A stretch of 36,767 bases of DNA from JBBDYG01 sp040901765 (GCA_040901765.1 JBBDYG010000049.1:1-36767), one strand, 5' to 3'; shown: positions 16,426-24,892, counted from the first letter of the stretch. Program-made: numbers and translations. Notes: generated from the sequence alone by a model not told the origin.

Positions 16426-17300
16426 TGCAACTTGGAATTTTCGCAAAAACATTTTCCCGACCGACCGTAGCGTCCAATCTCGACGCGATTGTCGAGCATG
16501 GCTTCCGCGTCACGCAGTACAACTTGGCTTGCGCTGGCCTCGCAACGCTCCCCGATTCCATCAGCCCGCGTCTCGTCGAAGAGATTCGTCAATGTTGCAA
16601 GGATCGCGGTCTTACGATTGCCGCCATTTCCGCAACTTTCAATATCATCGACCCCGACCTTCAGCGACGGCAAGCGAACCTGCGGCGGCTCTCGATCTTG
16701 GCAGAAGCAACTCCGTCAATCGGTGCAAGCATCCTGACCCTATGCACGGGAACCTGCGATCCACAAGACATGTGGAAAGGCCATCCCGACAACGCTTCGG
16801 CCGGCGCGTGGAAGGAAATGGTGAAGTCAATGCGGTCGATCGTGTCGATCGCCGAGTCGGCTGGCGTCACCGTGGCCGTTGAACCGGAACCGAGCAACGT
16901 GGTCGAATCGGTCCGATCGGCGCGACGGTTGTTGGATGAGATCGGCTCCCAGCGGCTCAAAATCGTTATGGACGGCGCAAATTTGATCGACTCGCCCGAC
17001 CTCAGCCGCATGCGCGACGTACTCGACGAGTCGATCGAGCTTCTCGGCCCCGACATTGTTCTCGCGCACGCGAAAGATGTGACATGGGAGACCGGAGCGC
17101 AGCACTGCCCGGCCGGCACGGGGATGCTCGATTACGACCACTATCTGGCAGGGCTGTCTCGCTGCGGCTACACGGGACCGCTCGTCTTGCACGGTTTGGC
17201 GGAGGACGAGGTCGCTGCCTGCCGCGGATTTCTGCAACATAAATTGGCCCAGCTCGGCTCTACGCCACGCAGGGCGGTTCCCCTGGCAAGGGTCAACTAA
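16425..17300 (+). CDS. Xylose-isomerase-like TIM-barrel sugar isomerase/epimerase 1
   Basis: 291 aa AP-endonuclease-2/xylose-isomerase-like TIM barrel. Candidate metal or acid-base residues are Glu153 (VAVEPEPSNVV), Asp183 (KIVMDGANLID) and His215/Asp218 (VLAHAKDVTW). The last barrel strand, where relatives usually have a metal-binding Glu, reads GPLVLHGLAEDE with His256. That makes the metal site unusual. The start ATG overlaps the upstream stop by one base, and its stop overlaps the next start (TAATG). Likely reaction: isomerisation, epimerisation, or decarboxylation of a sugar or 2-/3-keto acid. The exact substrate is not inferable. Confidence 0.82.
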   Translation: MQLGIFAKTFSRPTVASNLDAIVEHGFRVTQYNLACAGLATLPDSISPRLVEEIRQCCKDRGLTIAAISATFNIIDPDLQRRQANLRRLSILAEATPSIGASILTLCTGTCDPQDMWKGHPDNASAGAWKEMVKSMRSIVSIAESAGVTVAVEPEPSNVVESVRSARRLLDEIGSQRLKIVMDGANLIDSPDLSRMRDVLDESIELLGPDIVLAHAKDVTWETGAQHCPAGTGMLDYDHYLAGLSRCGYTGPLVLHGLAEDEVAACRGFLQHKLAQLGSTPRRAVPLARVN

Positions 17301-18106
17301 TGCCGACTTTCGTTCACGATGGATTGAATTTTCATTATCGCGAATGCGGGTCGGGCCTGCCGTTTGTGTTCCAGCATGGATTGGGCGCGGACCTGCAGCA
17401 ATCGTTCGAGTTGTTCACGCCGCCGCGAGGCTGCCGTTTGATCGCCTTCGATTGCCGAGCGCATGGCGGCACGGCGCCGATCGGTCCCGATGAAAAGGTC
17501 TCGTTGGATTACTTCGCAACCGATTTGGTCGCTTTTCTCGATCACCTTCAGCTCGACGCGGCGGTAATCGGCGGCACATCCATGGGCGCCGCGATGACGC
17601 TCAAATTCGCCGTTCGGACGCCGCATCGTGTGCTGGGCCTCGTGCAGTCGCGTCCCGCCTGGCTGACCGGTCCGAATCAGCAAAACGCGACCAAATTCGC
17701 TTTCGTCGCCCGGCTGCTACGTGAGCTTGGAGCTGCTCGGGGGAAACAAGAGTTTTTGAGGTCAGAGTTTTACGGTAGAGTTAAGGAAGAATCGTTGGCG
17801 GCTGCGAACTCATTGAGCTCGCAATTCGATAGTCCTCATGCCGAAGAGCGGGCGATCAGGCTCGAACGCATCCCCCTCGGTGCTGCGATTGTGTCGCTCG
17901 AGGAGTTGATTGCCATCCGAGTTCCGGCGCTAGTGCTGGCGCATCGTCACGACCCGATTCACCCTTACGAGTATGGCGAAGCACTCGCGGAGGCGGTTCC
18001 ACGGGCCGAGTTTCGTGAAATCACTGCCAAGAGCATTTGCGCACCAACGCACGCCGTCGAAGTGCAGCGCCATCTTTCCGAGTTTCTTCAACAGAACTTT
18101 CTATAA
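17300..18106 (+). CDS. Alpha/beta-hydrolase fold protein
   Basis: 268 aa, single alpha/beta-hydrolase domain. Nucleophile elbow GGTSMGAAMT gives Ser94. The oxyanion-region motif is FQHGLGAD (24-31). The acid is probably Asp218 in LAHRHDPIHP and the base His251 in ICAPTHAVEV. No signal peptide. It sits inside a translationally coupled run (one-base overlap with the upstream stop; 12 bp to the next gene), so it belongs to the pathway. Possible roles are lactone hydrolysis after dehydrogenation, or cleavage of an acyl substituent from the sugar; RsbQ/BioH/3-oxoadipate-lactonase-like family members show such chemistry. Function not assignable beyond fold. Confidence 0.82.
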   Translation: MPTFVHDGLNFHYRECGSGLPFVFQHGLGADLQQSFELFTPPRGCRLIAFDCRAHGGTAPIGPDEKVSLDYFATDLVAFLDHLQLDAAVIGGTSMGAAMTLKFAVRTPHRVLGLVQSRPAWLTGPNQQNATKFAFVARLLRELGAARGKQEFLRSEFYGRVKEESLAAANSLSSQFDSPHAEERAIRLERIPLGAAIVSLEELIAIRVPALVLAHRHDPIHPYEYGEALAEAVPRAEFREITAKSICAPTHAVEVQRHLSEFLQQNFL

Positions 18107-18118
18107 GGCCCGTTCACC

Positions 18119-18778
18119 ATGCTTAAATGTTCCACGTCACTGTGGTCCGCCGATCTGGCCAACTTGGCTTCGGAAATGAGGCGCGTGGAAGCCTGTTCCG
18201 ATCGATTTCATCTCGATGTCGCCGACGGGCATTACACGCCTGCACTGTTATTCTTTCCCGATCTCGTCGCGCAACTGAGGCCGCACACATCCTTGGCGAT
18301 GGAGGTCCATTTGATGACCACCGATCCGCTGGCCTGGGTCGATCCGTTTGTTCAGGCCGGCGCCGACGGCGTTATTTTCTGTTACGACACCCTCCGCGAT
18401 GTGCCCGCCGCTATTCGGGCAGTGAAACAGCATGGAAAGATGGTCGGCATTTCGCTCGGTCTCAGCGAATCGGTTGACCTCTTGGATGAGTATTGGCCGG
18501 AGTTGGACTTGGTGACGATCTGTGGAACGGCGATGGGTATCAAGGGCGCCGAATTGGATCCTTCCATTCCCGACAAAATCAGGCAAGCACAGCGGCATAT
18601 CGCTCGTGCTGGAGCAGCGACGGAAGTGCAAGCCGATGGGGGTATTCGCGAGCACACCGTTCCACTGCTAGCACAAGCCGAGGTTGACTGGATCGTTCCT
18701 GGATCGCTGATGTTTCAGAGTCAGCCAGCCGAGCTTCGCCTTTGGCTGGCTTCATTGATCGCTGCTCAAGCGGTTTGA
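18119..18778 (+). CDS. Ribulose-phosphate 3-epimerase-like protein
   Basis: 219 aa TIM barrel of the RPE family. Family landmarks: CSTSLWSADLANL (N-terminal, Asp12), HLDVADGHYTP (His31, Asp33), MEVHLMTTDP (His64) and QADGGIREHT (Asp173). Together these supply the metal and acid-base residues. The phosphate-side loop differs: canonical RPE has a V-N-P-G-F-x-G-Q loop, but here it reads ICGTAMGIKGAELDP (134-148). PGSLMF (194-199) replaces the usual G-S-A/S-I-F. The chemistry (3-epimerisation of a ketose phosphate) is probably kept while the substrate differs, or it acts on a related keto sugar. It is placed after the hydrolase and before the kinase, so a pentulose or hexulose phosphate made in this pathway is a likely substrate. 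Confidence 0.85.
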   Translation: MLKCSTSLWSADLANLASEMRRVEACSDRFHLDVADGHYTPALLFFPDLVAQLRPHTSLAMEVHLMTTDPLAWVDPFVQAGADGVIFCYDTLRDVPAAIRAVKQHGKMVGISLGLSESVDLLDEYWPELDLVTICGTAMGIKGAELDPSIPDKIRQAQRHIARAGAATEVQADGGIREHTVPLLAQAEVDWIVPGSLMFQSQPAELRLWLASLIAAQAV

Positions 18779-18789
18779 CGGAGGCACGA

Positions 18790-19737
18790 GTGGAGCAATC
18801 GATCGATATTCTGGGTCTGGGTTGCGCGGCCGTGGACGACGTGCTCTACGTCGATCGCTATCCGCCGCCGGATGCAAAGGCCCGTGTTCAGCGCCGCGAG
18901 AGACATTGCGGAGGTTTGACCGCCGCTGCGCTCATCGCGGCCGCTCGATTACAAATGCGGTGCGCGTACGCCGGGTGCCTCGGAACCGACGACGCAAGTC
19001 AGTTCGTCCTGCGAGCGTTGCGAGCCGAAGACGTTAACGTTGACCATGTGCGTTGCGAACCGCACGCCCGCCCGATTTGTTCGACGATTGCGGTCGATCA
19101 AGCTCACGGGACGCGCAATATTTACTTCGATTTGAATGGGCTTGTGGCGTTGCCGCCCGATTGGCCAGACGAGGACGTGATTCGCGCGGCCCACGCATTG
19201 TTGGTCGACCATTTCAATGTGGAGGCGCAGATCCGTGCCGCGCAGTTGGCTCGTCAAGAGCGAGTGCCCGTGATCGCTGATTTCGAGCGGCTCGACATGC
19301 CCGGGTTCGAAGACCTGCTCGAGCTTGTCGACCACTTGGTCGTGTCACTCGACTTCGCAAACTGCCTGACCGGCTGCTCGGACCCGGCTGACGCCGCGCT
19401 CGCGCTGTGGCGGGAAGGCAGGCAAGCCGTAGTGGTCACCAATGGAAGCAACGGCTGCTGGTTCGCGACCCAACCGGCAGACCCAAGTTCAACAGCCGCC
19501 GTCCGTTCCCCCGTGGTGCAACATCAGCCGGCGTTTCAAGTCCAGGCGGTCGATACGACCGGTTGCGGCGACGTCTTCCACGGCGCTTATGCAGCGGCAC
19601 TCGTGCGCGGGTTGGCCGTTTCCGAAGCCGTGCGGTTCGCTTCGGCTGCGGCGGCGCTTAAGGCTACGCGCCCCGGCGGAGCGAGCGGCGCTCCCCAATT
19701 GAGCGAAGTTACCGCTTTCATGGAGGCTCAACAATGA
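18790..19737 (+). CDS. PfkB-family carbohydrate kinase
   Basis: 315 aa from GTG 18790, chosen because GGAGG lies at 18780-18784; the open frame extends to 18742 but that region overlaps the upstream gene. PfkB fold: N-terminal LGLGCAAVDDVLYVDRYP, glycine-rich HCGGLTAAALIAAARL (PfkB signature-1 region), ATP-site region VVVTNGSNGCW, and signature 2 DTTGCGDVFHGAYAAAL (255-271) with catalytic Asp261. Cys in place of the usual Ala in DTxGAGD is a mild variation. It phosphorylates a sugar or keto acid at the expense of ATP. In context it would provide the phosphorylated substrate for the RPE-like protein and perhaps the RLP. The stop overlaps the next start by 4 bases (ATGA). Confidence 0.9.
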   Translation: MEQSIDILGLGCAAVDDVLYVDRYPPPDAKARVQRRERHCGGLTAAALIAAARLQMRCAYAGCLGTDDASQFVLRALRAEDVNVDHVRCEPHARPICSTIAVDQAHGTRNIYFDLNGLVALPPDWPDEDVIRAAHALLVDHFNVEAQIRAAQLARQERVPVIADFERLDMPGFEDLLELVDHLVVSLDFANCLTGCSDPADAALALWREGRQAVVVTNGSNGCWFATQPADPSSTAAVRSPVVQHQPAFQVQAVDTTGCGDVFHGAYAAALVRGLAVSEAVRFASAAAALKATRPGGASGAPQLSEVTAFMEAQQ

Positions 19738-21080
19738 GCGAACAGGCGCTAGTCCGTGATCTTGAAGAGGGGCTGCAGGCAATCCCGTTGATCGACGTGC
19801 ATACGCATCTCGTGGGTGGGAAACTTGCGGCCCGCGGCTTGCACGATGTGCTGCTCTATCACATGGTGATTTCCGACCTCTATGCCGCCGGATGTCCGTC
19901 CGGCGCACGTTTGACGGAGTATCCCCGCTGGCCCACCCAGCAGGAGGGCCATGCGCGCATCGCCGAGGCGATTCCCTTCCTGGGACACATCCGCAACACC
20001 AGCGGCTATTGGGCTTTGAAAATCATCCTTCGCGACCTGTACGAGTGGAATGAGCCGCTCACTAGCGACAATTGGCAACGGCTGGATGCGCAAATTCGCG
20101 AGCGGGCCGATGACCGCGATTGGCAGCATGCGATCCTCGATCGAGTAAGAATCGAGCGCACAGGAACGGAGATCGCGCGCCGCGAACAAGGCCAAGACGA
20201 CGCGAGCTTTCAGTACGCTTTAGAATGGGCTTTTTTCACGCGCTGCCAATGGGGCGAGTTCGACACGGCTCTCTATGAGCTTGAACGCTCCTGGGGCCGC
20301 CCGGCCGGAAGCCCCTCGCCGATCACCGCTAGCGGCCGCCCCAAGACCGAGCGCATGATTCACAACTTGGACGACGTGCATGCCGCGATGCGGTACTACA
20401 TCGACTCCATCCCATTTGGCCGAGTCTTTGCGACGGCGGTGCATATCTCGACCGACATCGATTACCGCTCGGTGAGCGAGGAAGAGATGGCTGCTGCCGT
20501 CGCTCGCAGGAATCGAGCGGGGTCGGCTGAACGCGACGTCTATGCGTCTTACATCAACGAAACGTTTCTCAGCGCGCTGGAGCAGCACGGCGACGAGATT
20601 GTACTCCATTTTAGCCTGGGCGCTGAGCCGCTACCCTACGAAACGGCCAGTCGCCTGTCGCAACGGACGATCGCGCAACTGGCCGAAATGATTGGCCGGC
20701 ATCCACGCTTGCGATTCCAGTGCTTTTTGGCAAGCCGGCACGCCAATCAATCGCTATGCACCTTGGCGCGAGAGCTGCCGAATCTCAGCCTGGCCGGCTT
20801 TTGGTGGCATAACTTCTTCCCCGACACCATCCGTCAGGTGATCTCCGAGCGATTGGACATGCTGCCGGCCAACAAGCAGATCGGCTTCTTCTCCGATGCC
20901 TATAGCGCGGAGTGGAGCTACGCCAAGGCGGTGCTGGTGCGCAAGCAGCTTGCCTTGGTCCTCGCCGACCGAGTTGAGCAAGGGCAGTTCAGCCGCGACG
21001 AAGCCCTCACAATCGCTCGTCAGATTCTCTACGATTCGCCGCAGACTCTGCTGGATTTGATGCCGCGGCTGATAAAATGA
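19734..21080 (+). CDS. Uronate-isomerase-like amidohydrolase-superfamily protein
   Basis: 448 aa, close to the usual length of glucuronate/uronate isomerase (UxaC). N-terminal metal motif IDVHTHL (Asp21, His23, His25). Further candidate ligands are His292 (EIVLHFSLG) and Asp388 (GFFSDAYSAEW). GFWWHNFFP (355-363) and SERLDMLPANKQIGF correspond to the UxaC W-W-F and following region, but with His/Asn replacing typical residues and no S-R-S-F. It is therefore a divergent family member: uronate to ketouronate isomerisation is plausible, but another aldose-ketose acid pair or even hydrolysis is possible. It overlaps the kinase by 4 bases. If it acts first, the operon begins from a hexuronate or related acid. 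Confidence 0.8.
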   Translation: MSEQALVRDLEEGLQAIPLIDVHTHLVGGKLAARGLHDVLLYHMVISDLYAAGCPSGARLTEYPRWPTQQEGHARIAEAIPFLGHIRNTSGYWALKIILRDLYEWNEPLTSDNWQRLDAQIRERADDRDWQHAILDRVRIERTGTEIARREQGQDDASFQYALEWAFFTRCQWGEFDTALYELERSWGRPAGSPSPITASGRPKTERMIHNLDDVHAAMRYYIDSIPFGRVFATAVHISTDIDYRSVSEEEMAAAVARRNRAGSAERDVYASYINETFLSALEQHGDEIVLHFSLGAEPLPYETASRLSQRTIAQLAEMIGRHPRLRFQCFLASRHANQSLCTLARELPNLSLAGFWWHNFFPDTIRQVISERLDMLPANKQIGFFSDAYSAEWSYAKAVLVRKQLALVLADRVEQGQFSRDEALTIARQILYDSPQTLLDLMPRLIK

Positions 21081-21117
21081 CCGCGTTTACCACAACGAGC
21101 CACTCGCTTAACATCCT

Positions 21118-21930
21118 ATGGCTGACTTTTTCTACTCGCTCAACGCCAGCACCATTCGCACCACGCCGATTCTCGGTCAGGTCCAGGCAGCGGGGGTGGC
21201 TGGCTACTCGGGAATCGAACTCTGGTTCGACGCCGTCGACGCGCACGTCGCACACAGTGGAACGATCGACGATATTCGTCTAGCACTGGCCGACCACGGG
21301 CTGACGGTCCCCACCATGATCTACTTGGGCGATTGGTTCGACACCGTCGGAGAATCTCACGCCGCCGCCCTCCTGGAATGCAAACGCAAAATGGAGATCG
21401 CAGCCGAACTCGGCGCGCCGTACGTCATTGCTGGACCGCCGCTGGGCACCGCGGATTACGATCTCGGAGCCCGGCATTATCGAGAACTGCTAGAGATCGG
21501 GGCGGGGTTGGGCGTCAAACCGGCGATGGAGTTCCTGGGTTTCGTCGAACAGATCAATACCATTGAAGAAGCCTTGGACGTAATGAGCCGATCGGGTCAT
21601 CCCGATGCGACGACGGTGCTCGACCCGGCCCATATTCATCGCGGCGGAGGCTCGATCGAATCGATCGCCAAGCTCCGGGAAGACCAAATCGCGATCTGTC
21701 ATTTCGACGACTGTCCGGCTGATGTCCCGCGTGAGCTTCAGCACGACAAAGACCGAGTCATGCCGGGAGAAGGAGTTTTTGATTTGCAGCGGTATCTTGC
21801 GCTGTTGCGCGAAATAGGTTATCGGAGATATCTTTCGCTGGAACTGTTTCGGGAAGACCTGTGGGAATGCGACGCCACGGAGGTTGCTCGCGTCGGTTTA
21901 GAAAAAATGCGTGGCGTGGTCGAAGGATGA
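21118..21930 (+). CDS. Xylose-isomerase-like TIM-barrel sugar isomerase/epimerase 2
   Basis: 270 aa, same superfamily as the protein at 16425 but with the full set of candidate metal ligands: Glu138 (KPAMEFLGF), Asp169 (TVLDPAHIHRGG), His195 (AICHFDD) and Glu242 (YLSLELFRED). GTADYDLGARHYRELLEIGA and RVMPGEGVFDLQRYLALLRE match the usual helix-strand order of inosose dehydratase/hydroxypyruvate-isomerase/keto-sugar-acid decarboxylase relatives. It starts 37 bp after the upstream stop with no strong SD, and ends 37 bp before the start of the secreted fusion. Reaction (epimerase, dehydratase or decarboxylase) cannot be fixed from sequence. Confidence 0.83.
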   Translation: MADFFYSLNASTIRTTPILGQVQAAGVAGYSGIELWFDAVDAHVAHSGTIDDIRLALADHGLTVPTMIYLGDWFDTVGESHAAALLECKRKMEIAAELGAPYVIAGPPLGTADYDLGARHYRELLEIGAGLGVKPAMEFLGFVEQINTIEEALDVMSRSGHPDATTVLDPAHIHRGGGSIESIAKLREDQIAICHFDDCPADVPRELQHDKDRVMPGEGVFDLQRYLALLREIGYRRYLSLELFREDLWECDATEVARVGLEKMRGVVEG

Positions 21931-21967
21931 TGTACCGCGCCGCGACAACAAATCCTCGGAGTTTTCG

Positions 21968-24892
21968 ATGTTGAGAGTTTCTATAGCAATCGTCATCAGC
22001 TTGGCCCTAGCTTGTCGTTTGGCGGCAGCGGCCGACAACGCACTTTCGTCAGCAGAAATCGATGAGGGCTGGATCCTGCTGTTTGATGGTAGATCCCTCA
22101 ATGGCTGGATCACAAGCGATTCCAAACCAAGCCAGCGCCCGGTCGAAGATGGCTCCTTAAACCCGCACAAGTGCGGCGCCTACATGCTCGTCACCGAGCG
22201 CGAATGGGATGACTACATCCTGACGCTGGACTTTAAGCAGTCGCCCCATTGCAACAGCGGGGTGTTTTTTCGACTGCATACACTAGTTCCGCAGCCGGGA
22301 AAAGACGTTGGCTACAACGGCCTGGAAATCGCGATCGACGATACGAAGACGGCGGGTTACGTCGACGCTGGCGCTATCTACGATCTGTCACCACCCACGA
22401 AGAACGCGCTCCGGCCCATCGGCGAGTGGAATCAACTGAAGTTAACATCTCAGGGCAATCGCGCGATCGTCGAACTGAATGGAGAGGTCGTTAATGAAGT
22501 GGATTTCGACAAGTTCTCCGAACCGGGCAAGCGACCGGACGGCACAGATCATAAATTCGGCGTGGCCTTTAAAGATTTTCCACAACACGGCAGGATCGGC
22601 CTGCAGGATCATGGCGCCGACATCTGGTACAAGAATATTAAAATACGCCAATTGGAAGACGATAGCAAAACCCCCAGCAACGGCAAGGCCGCAGCCGCCG
22701 CGTCCACCATCTGGGACCGCAGACTAATGTCGCAGCAGTTCGATGCCGGTCCCGTGCATGCGATCGAAGTACCGGAATGGTTGCAGAACATTTCGAATTA
22801 TTGCTATGGCGCGATCTCGCACATGGACGAATCCGAGACGCACGGCGTGCAAATGACGGAACTCGGCTTTGGCGATTCCATGCATCTGTACTACCCCAGT
22901 CAATACTTTGAAATGGACCCTAACCGTGCTCCCGAGCAGATCGCCAAGCAGGTCGAGGAAGCGCGAGGCCGTGGGATGCGCGTCATCGCCGCATTCACAC
23001 CTTGTTACAATCGCGAGGCCTACATCGCTCACCCCGATTGGCGGCTCATTTCTTCCAATACCACGGAGATCCCCGACGAATTGGACCAGAATCCATACGG
23101 CGGCTGGCTTTGCCAGATCGGCCCGTGGGGCGAACAGTTTATCAAGCTCATGGAGGAGATTATTGATAAGTATGGCGTGGACGGCTTCGGGTTCGATGGC
23201 ATGCACCATCAGCGAGTTTGCTATTGCGAGCACTGTCGGCAGCAATACCTCGACGAAACCGGCGAAGCGATTCCGAATGTAGACATGAACGACCCCGCTT
23301 ACCGCCGCTATCTGCTTTGGTACGACCGACAGTTAGAAAAATTCGTCGAGCGAATCCAAGAGCGAATCAAGAAGAAGAACCCGGACTGCGCACTGGTCAC
23401 CTGGACGACCAACGCTGGCCGATTTGGGCATTTGCGCGACATTCCGCGAAACATGCCCGCTCGGATGAACGCTCTGCTGGACTGCCCCTGTCAGGAATTC
23501 TGGATGGACGAAACAAATCGCGGAAATACTGTCGTCCCTGCATTCGCCAACGCTTACTTGTGGGCGACAACCAACCACCGCATGTGCTCGAGCAACCCGT
23601 ATCCAATGTCGCACGGCAATCCTTACGGTCCCGAAAGCATGCCGCACCATGAAACAGAGCGCCGCGCGCTGCTCGTCATGACCCATGGAGCGCAAGTCAG
23701 CGGCGCCATTGGCTGGGCGCCGCACCTTCTTCCATCGGTGTGGCGACACTTATCACTAATCGAAGAACGTCGACCTTGGCTCGTGATGAAGCGGCCGGAA
23801 CCGTGGGCGGCGCTAGTCGTTAGCGACAACACGCGATGTTTTTACGGGCGTGAGTCGGCTCAAGTCGAAGAGCGGTATCTCGCCAATGTATTTGGCGCCT
23901 ATCGAGCGGCATTGGAAGCGCACCTGCCGCTCGCGTTGATTAATGACTGGAATCTGAACGACGCCGATCTGGCGCCCTACAAAGTGCTTATTTTGGCCAA
24001 CACAGCTTGTCTCAATGACAACCAGGTGGACGCGATTCGAAAGTTTGTGAGTCGTGGCGGTGGATTGGTCGCAACATTGGACTCGTCGCGATTCGGAGAG
24101 ACTGGTGACGTTCGCGCTGGCTTCGCACTTGGCGACGTGTTCGGAGTCGACTTCGCTGGATTGCCGGCATCGGCCGAAAACGCAGAAGAGATCGACGCGA
24201 ACTTCAAGATTGGGCTCGATGAGCGGTACTGGGAAAAGCGCAAGAGTGTCTTCGATCTAAAGCTGGCCGAGCATGAAATCACCAAGGATCCGCGCCTGAA
24301 GGAATACTTGGGGAGCGCCGCCGTCACATTTAAAGGGCCGGCCTTGGCGGTCACGCCACGAGATGATTCGCCACAGGCCACGTCGATTGCCACGCTACGA
24401 CCGTGGCATGAAACGCAGCCCGACTACCCAGCAATTGTCACGAACCAATTTGGCGCCGGGCGCGTTGTGTACTTGCCGGTAGGTCTCGATTCGGCCTACT
24501 ATCTCTATCCGTATCCGTATCAGCGAATTGTTCTCGCGGATTCGATTCGCTGGGCCGCAAATGGCGCCCCGCCCGTCGAAATCGACGCGCCCATGTGCGT
24601 GCAAATGACCTGCTTTCGTCAGGTGAAAGATGGCCAGCGGTTGATCGTTCATCTCTACAACGACATTAACACTACGGGCAACCATGCCTTACCCGACGAA
24701 GACGTCCCATTGCGGGAAGAAGTCTTGCCGATCCACGATCTGGGCGTGAAGTTCCGTGGCGATTACCGAATTGCTCGCGTTCACTTAGAGCCGGGCGGCC
24801 TCGAATTGGATGTCCGACAAACGGAGCATGGCTCCGCCGTCATTGTTCCTCGCCTCGACCTGCATTCGATGGTTGTTGCTGAACTTGAATAG
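21968..24892 (+). CDS. Secreted DUF1080 (3-keto-glycoside hydrolase-type) and glycosidase-like fusion
   Basis: 974 aa from ATG 21968, chosen for a CGGAG 7 bases upstream and a clean signal peptide (MLRVSIAIVISLALACRLAAA); the frame is open to 21911. Residues about 30-228 are a DUF1080 jelly roll (EGWILLFDGRSLNGWI, NSGVFFRLHT, GEWNQLKLTSQGNRAIVELN, GRIGLQDHGADIWYKNIKIR), a family now linked to cleavage of 3-keto-disaccharides. A short Ala-rich linker leads to a glycosidase-like TIM barrel (about 250-590; VDGFGFDGMHHQRVCYCEHC, candidate Asp in FDG). A glutaminase-like domain follows (about 600-840; VLILANTACLNDNQVDAIRK, GRVVYLPVGLDSAYYLYPYP), then a beta-rich tail ending RLDLHSMVVAELE. The last three parts are paralogous to the whole protein at 1604-3880. 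As the last gene of the run it links extracellular cleavage to the intracellular steps. Confidence 0.88.
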   Translation: MLRVSIAIVISLALACRLAAAADNALSSAEIDEGWILLFDGRSLNGWITSDSKPSQRPVEDGSLNPHKCGAYMLVTEREWDDYILTLDFKQSPHCNSGVFFRLHTLVPQPGKDVGYNGLEIAIDDTKTAGYVDAGAIYDLSPPTKNALRPIGEWNQLKLTSQGNRAIVELNGEVVNEVDFDKFSEPGKRPDGTDHKFGVAFKDFPQHGRIGLQDHGADIWYKNIKIRQLEDDSKTPSNGKAAAAASTIWDRRLMSQQFDAGPVHAIEVPEWLQNISNYCYGAISHMDESETHGVQMTELGFGDSMHLYYPSQYFEMDPNRAPEQIAKQVEEARGRGMRVIAAFTPCYNREAYIAHPDWRLISSNTTEIPDELDQNPYGGWLCQIGPWGEQFIKLMEEIIDKYGVDGFGFDGMHHQRVCYCEHCRQQYLDETGEAIPNVDMNDPAYRRYLLWYDRQLEKFVERIQERIKKKNPDCALVTWTTNAGRFGHLRDIPRNMPARMNALLDCPCQEFWMDETNRGNTVVPAFANAYLWATTNHRMCSSNPYPMSHGNPYGPESMPHHETERRALLVMTHGAQVSGAIGWAPHLLPSVWRHLSLIEERRPWLVMKRPEPWAALVVSDNTRCFYGRESAQVEERYLANVFGAYRAALEAHLPLALINDWNLNDADLAPYKVLILANTACLNDNQVDAIRKFVSRGGGLVATLDSSRFGETGDVRAGFALGDVFGVDFAGLPASAENAEEIDANFKIGLDERYWEKRKSVFDLKLAEHEITKDPRLKEYLGSAAVTFKGPALAVTPRDDSPQATSIATLRPWHETQPDYPAIVTNQFGAGRVVYLPVGLDSAYYLYPYPYQRIVLADSIRWAANGAPPVEIDAPMCVQMTCFRQVKDGQRLIVHLYNDINTTGNHALPDEDVPLREEVLPIHDLGVKFRGDYRIARVHLEPGGLELDVRQTEHGSAVIVPRLDLHSMVVAELE

